Program-made: the position numbers and the translations under genes | The notes under the pieces: model-generated | Told to the model about the DNA's origin: nothing | Database searches by the model: none | Seen by the model: only the letters and a program-made list of their open reading frames with translations | Part shown: piece by piece, positions 63,264 to 64,000 of the stretch | Numbering within the stretch: position 1 is the first letter of the stretch | Layout of the letters: the number at the start of each line of letters is the position of its first letter | Source: Enteropsectra breve | Lineage: Eukaryota > Microsporidia | DNA: 64,000 nt | Direction: 5' to 3' | Assembly: GCA_024243835.1 (NCBI GenBank) | Contig: JALPMN010000642.1 | Location: forward strand, 1 to 64,000

Positions 63264-63973
63264 ATAAATAAGATTTATTACCGAAAAAATCAAGATGTTT
63301 TTGTTCTTAATGATGGTTTTATATTTTCGAGTTTTAGAGAATGTAAATATCGTGTTGCTGAATTTATATAGCCATTTTTAAAGTGTATAAGCTTAATTTT
63401 TTTCTCAATTAAATAAAGTTGTGTCTGACTTATAAAGCATCAAATGGCGAAAAATCTTGCTTGTGGCAGTTTATAATTGATTTAAAGATTATTGCAAGCC
63501 TGTTCTAGAAGCTGAAGAATCATATTTTCGTGGTACAAGACTAGCAGTTTCTATTTGGATATAAAAAGTCAATAATGTGCGAAAAACGTAAGAATAAATC
63601 TCTATTAACATTTTTACATGTTTAATGGTCTTTATTTATCGTGCTTTTAACTCTCTGGATATTGCTTCATTTTTAAAAATACAGAAGATCTGTGCTGGCT
63701 GCCTGGTGCTTTGTGTTGTAAGCTATAGCTGTATGCCTAACAAAATAAGCTTAATAAAGCAATTCATACTACTGAATTACTATCCATCCACCTATCATTA
63801 TGATATCAAGTAGATCATTGCTCAAAAAGAATAAAACTCTTCAATTTTTATTATTTTAGTGGTAATTCTAAAACGCTCATTTTACGTCACCTGTGTTTTA
63901 AACTCTAACGTTTCTTGTTTATACTTTTAAAACTTCAAAATTTCATTTGTCTGATTGAAAATATTTATTCAAA
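63264..63973. other. AT-rich spacer at the right edge
   Basis: About 710 bp. A 62-codon ATG frame at 63625-63813 has no homology or start signal and is not called. CAAAATTTCA at about 63936 may belong to a gene starting at 63974. Confidence 0.45.
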
Positions 63974-64000
63974 ATGGAGGATCATAAAATGATGTACACA
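63974..64000 (+). CDS. Possible gene start at the window edge
   Basis: ATGGAGGATCATAAAATGATG opens a frame that runs to the edge (nine codons), preceded within 40 bp by CAAAATTT. Too short to identify; included only as a possible partial gene. Confidence 0.2.

Noticed and set aside
63625..63813. A 62-codon ATG frame.
   Set aside because: No start signal, no domain, and a composition like the surrounding spacer; could still be real, but not supportable.

Overview
This window reads as part of a microsporidian nuclear genome. The evidence is compact intronless genes with eukaryotic products, short AT-rich spacers, trimmed versions of fungal proteins, and start codons that sit directly behind AAATTTT and CCC blocks. 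These blocks match the start-proximal signals known from microsporidia. I cannot name the species. Gene density is roughly one per 1.7 kb, with spacers from about 30 bp (convergent ends) to about 1.6 kb. A 50-N assembly gap lies at 17795-17844. No tRNA, rRNA, CRISPR array or transposon was recognised.

Layout. 1-10 kb: the 5' part of NOT1 (running off the left edge), a long empty spacer, GNA1, an adaptin trunk and an 885-residue helical protein. 10-20 kb: a short adenylate/nucleotide kinase, a Neo1/ATP9-type P4 flippase, a basic orphan, a TPR subunit of the anaphase-promoting complex, UTP15 and NBP35. 20-32 kb: an Ash2/Bre2-type SPRY protein, a DASH Ask1-like protein, an RluA-type pseudouridine synthase, a mitosomal Tim17/22/23-family translocase, TFIIE-alpha, an FG-poor nucleoporin candidate, SRP72 and a choline/ethanolamine phosphotransferase. 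A diverged direct repeat fills the spacer between the last two. 32-46 kb: an orphan zinc-binding helical protein, AlaRS, a possible tiny spliced gene, UTP14, SF3B1, an inositol-polyphosphate 5-phosphatase, a Tan1 THUMP protein, an orphan and a BRPF/Nto1-type PHD protein. 46-64 kb: a lineage-specific signal-anchor protein, a Pol5/MYBBP1A-like protein, eIF2-alpha, a polytopic membrane gene apparently split by one in-frame TGA, DCP1, a Mei2-type RRM protein, a longin R-SNARE, a one-finger C2H2 protein, RPB2, a fidgetin-like AAA ATPase and membrane orphans.

The genes are housekeeping rather than accessory. They cover ribosome biogenesis (UTP14, UTP15, Pol5-like), transcription and chromatin (RPB2, TFIIE-alpha, Ash2-like, BRPF-like), mRNA turnover (NOT1, DCP1), splicing (SF3B1), translation (AlaRS, eIF2-alpha, Tan1, pseudouridine synthase), mitosis (APC/C, Ask1-like), membrane traffic and lipids (adaptin, R-SNARE, SRP72, flippase, EPT/CPT, 5-phosphatase), and Fe-S and mitosome function (NBP35, Tim). 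I saw no defence island or gene-cluster-like novel system.

The observations most worth checking are: the AAATTTT-CCC-ATG start architecture, which moves many start codons downstream of the longest open frame; the in-frame TGA at 52924-52926; the candidate mini-gene with a 102-nt intron at 38199-38468; a diverged repeat pair at 29.6-30.2 kb; and several perfect hairpins in spacers.
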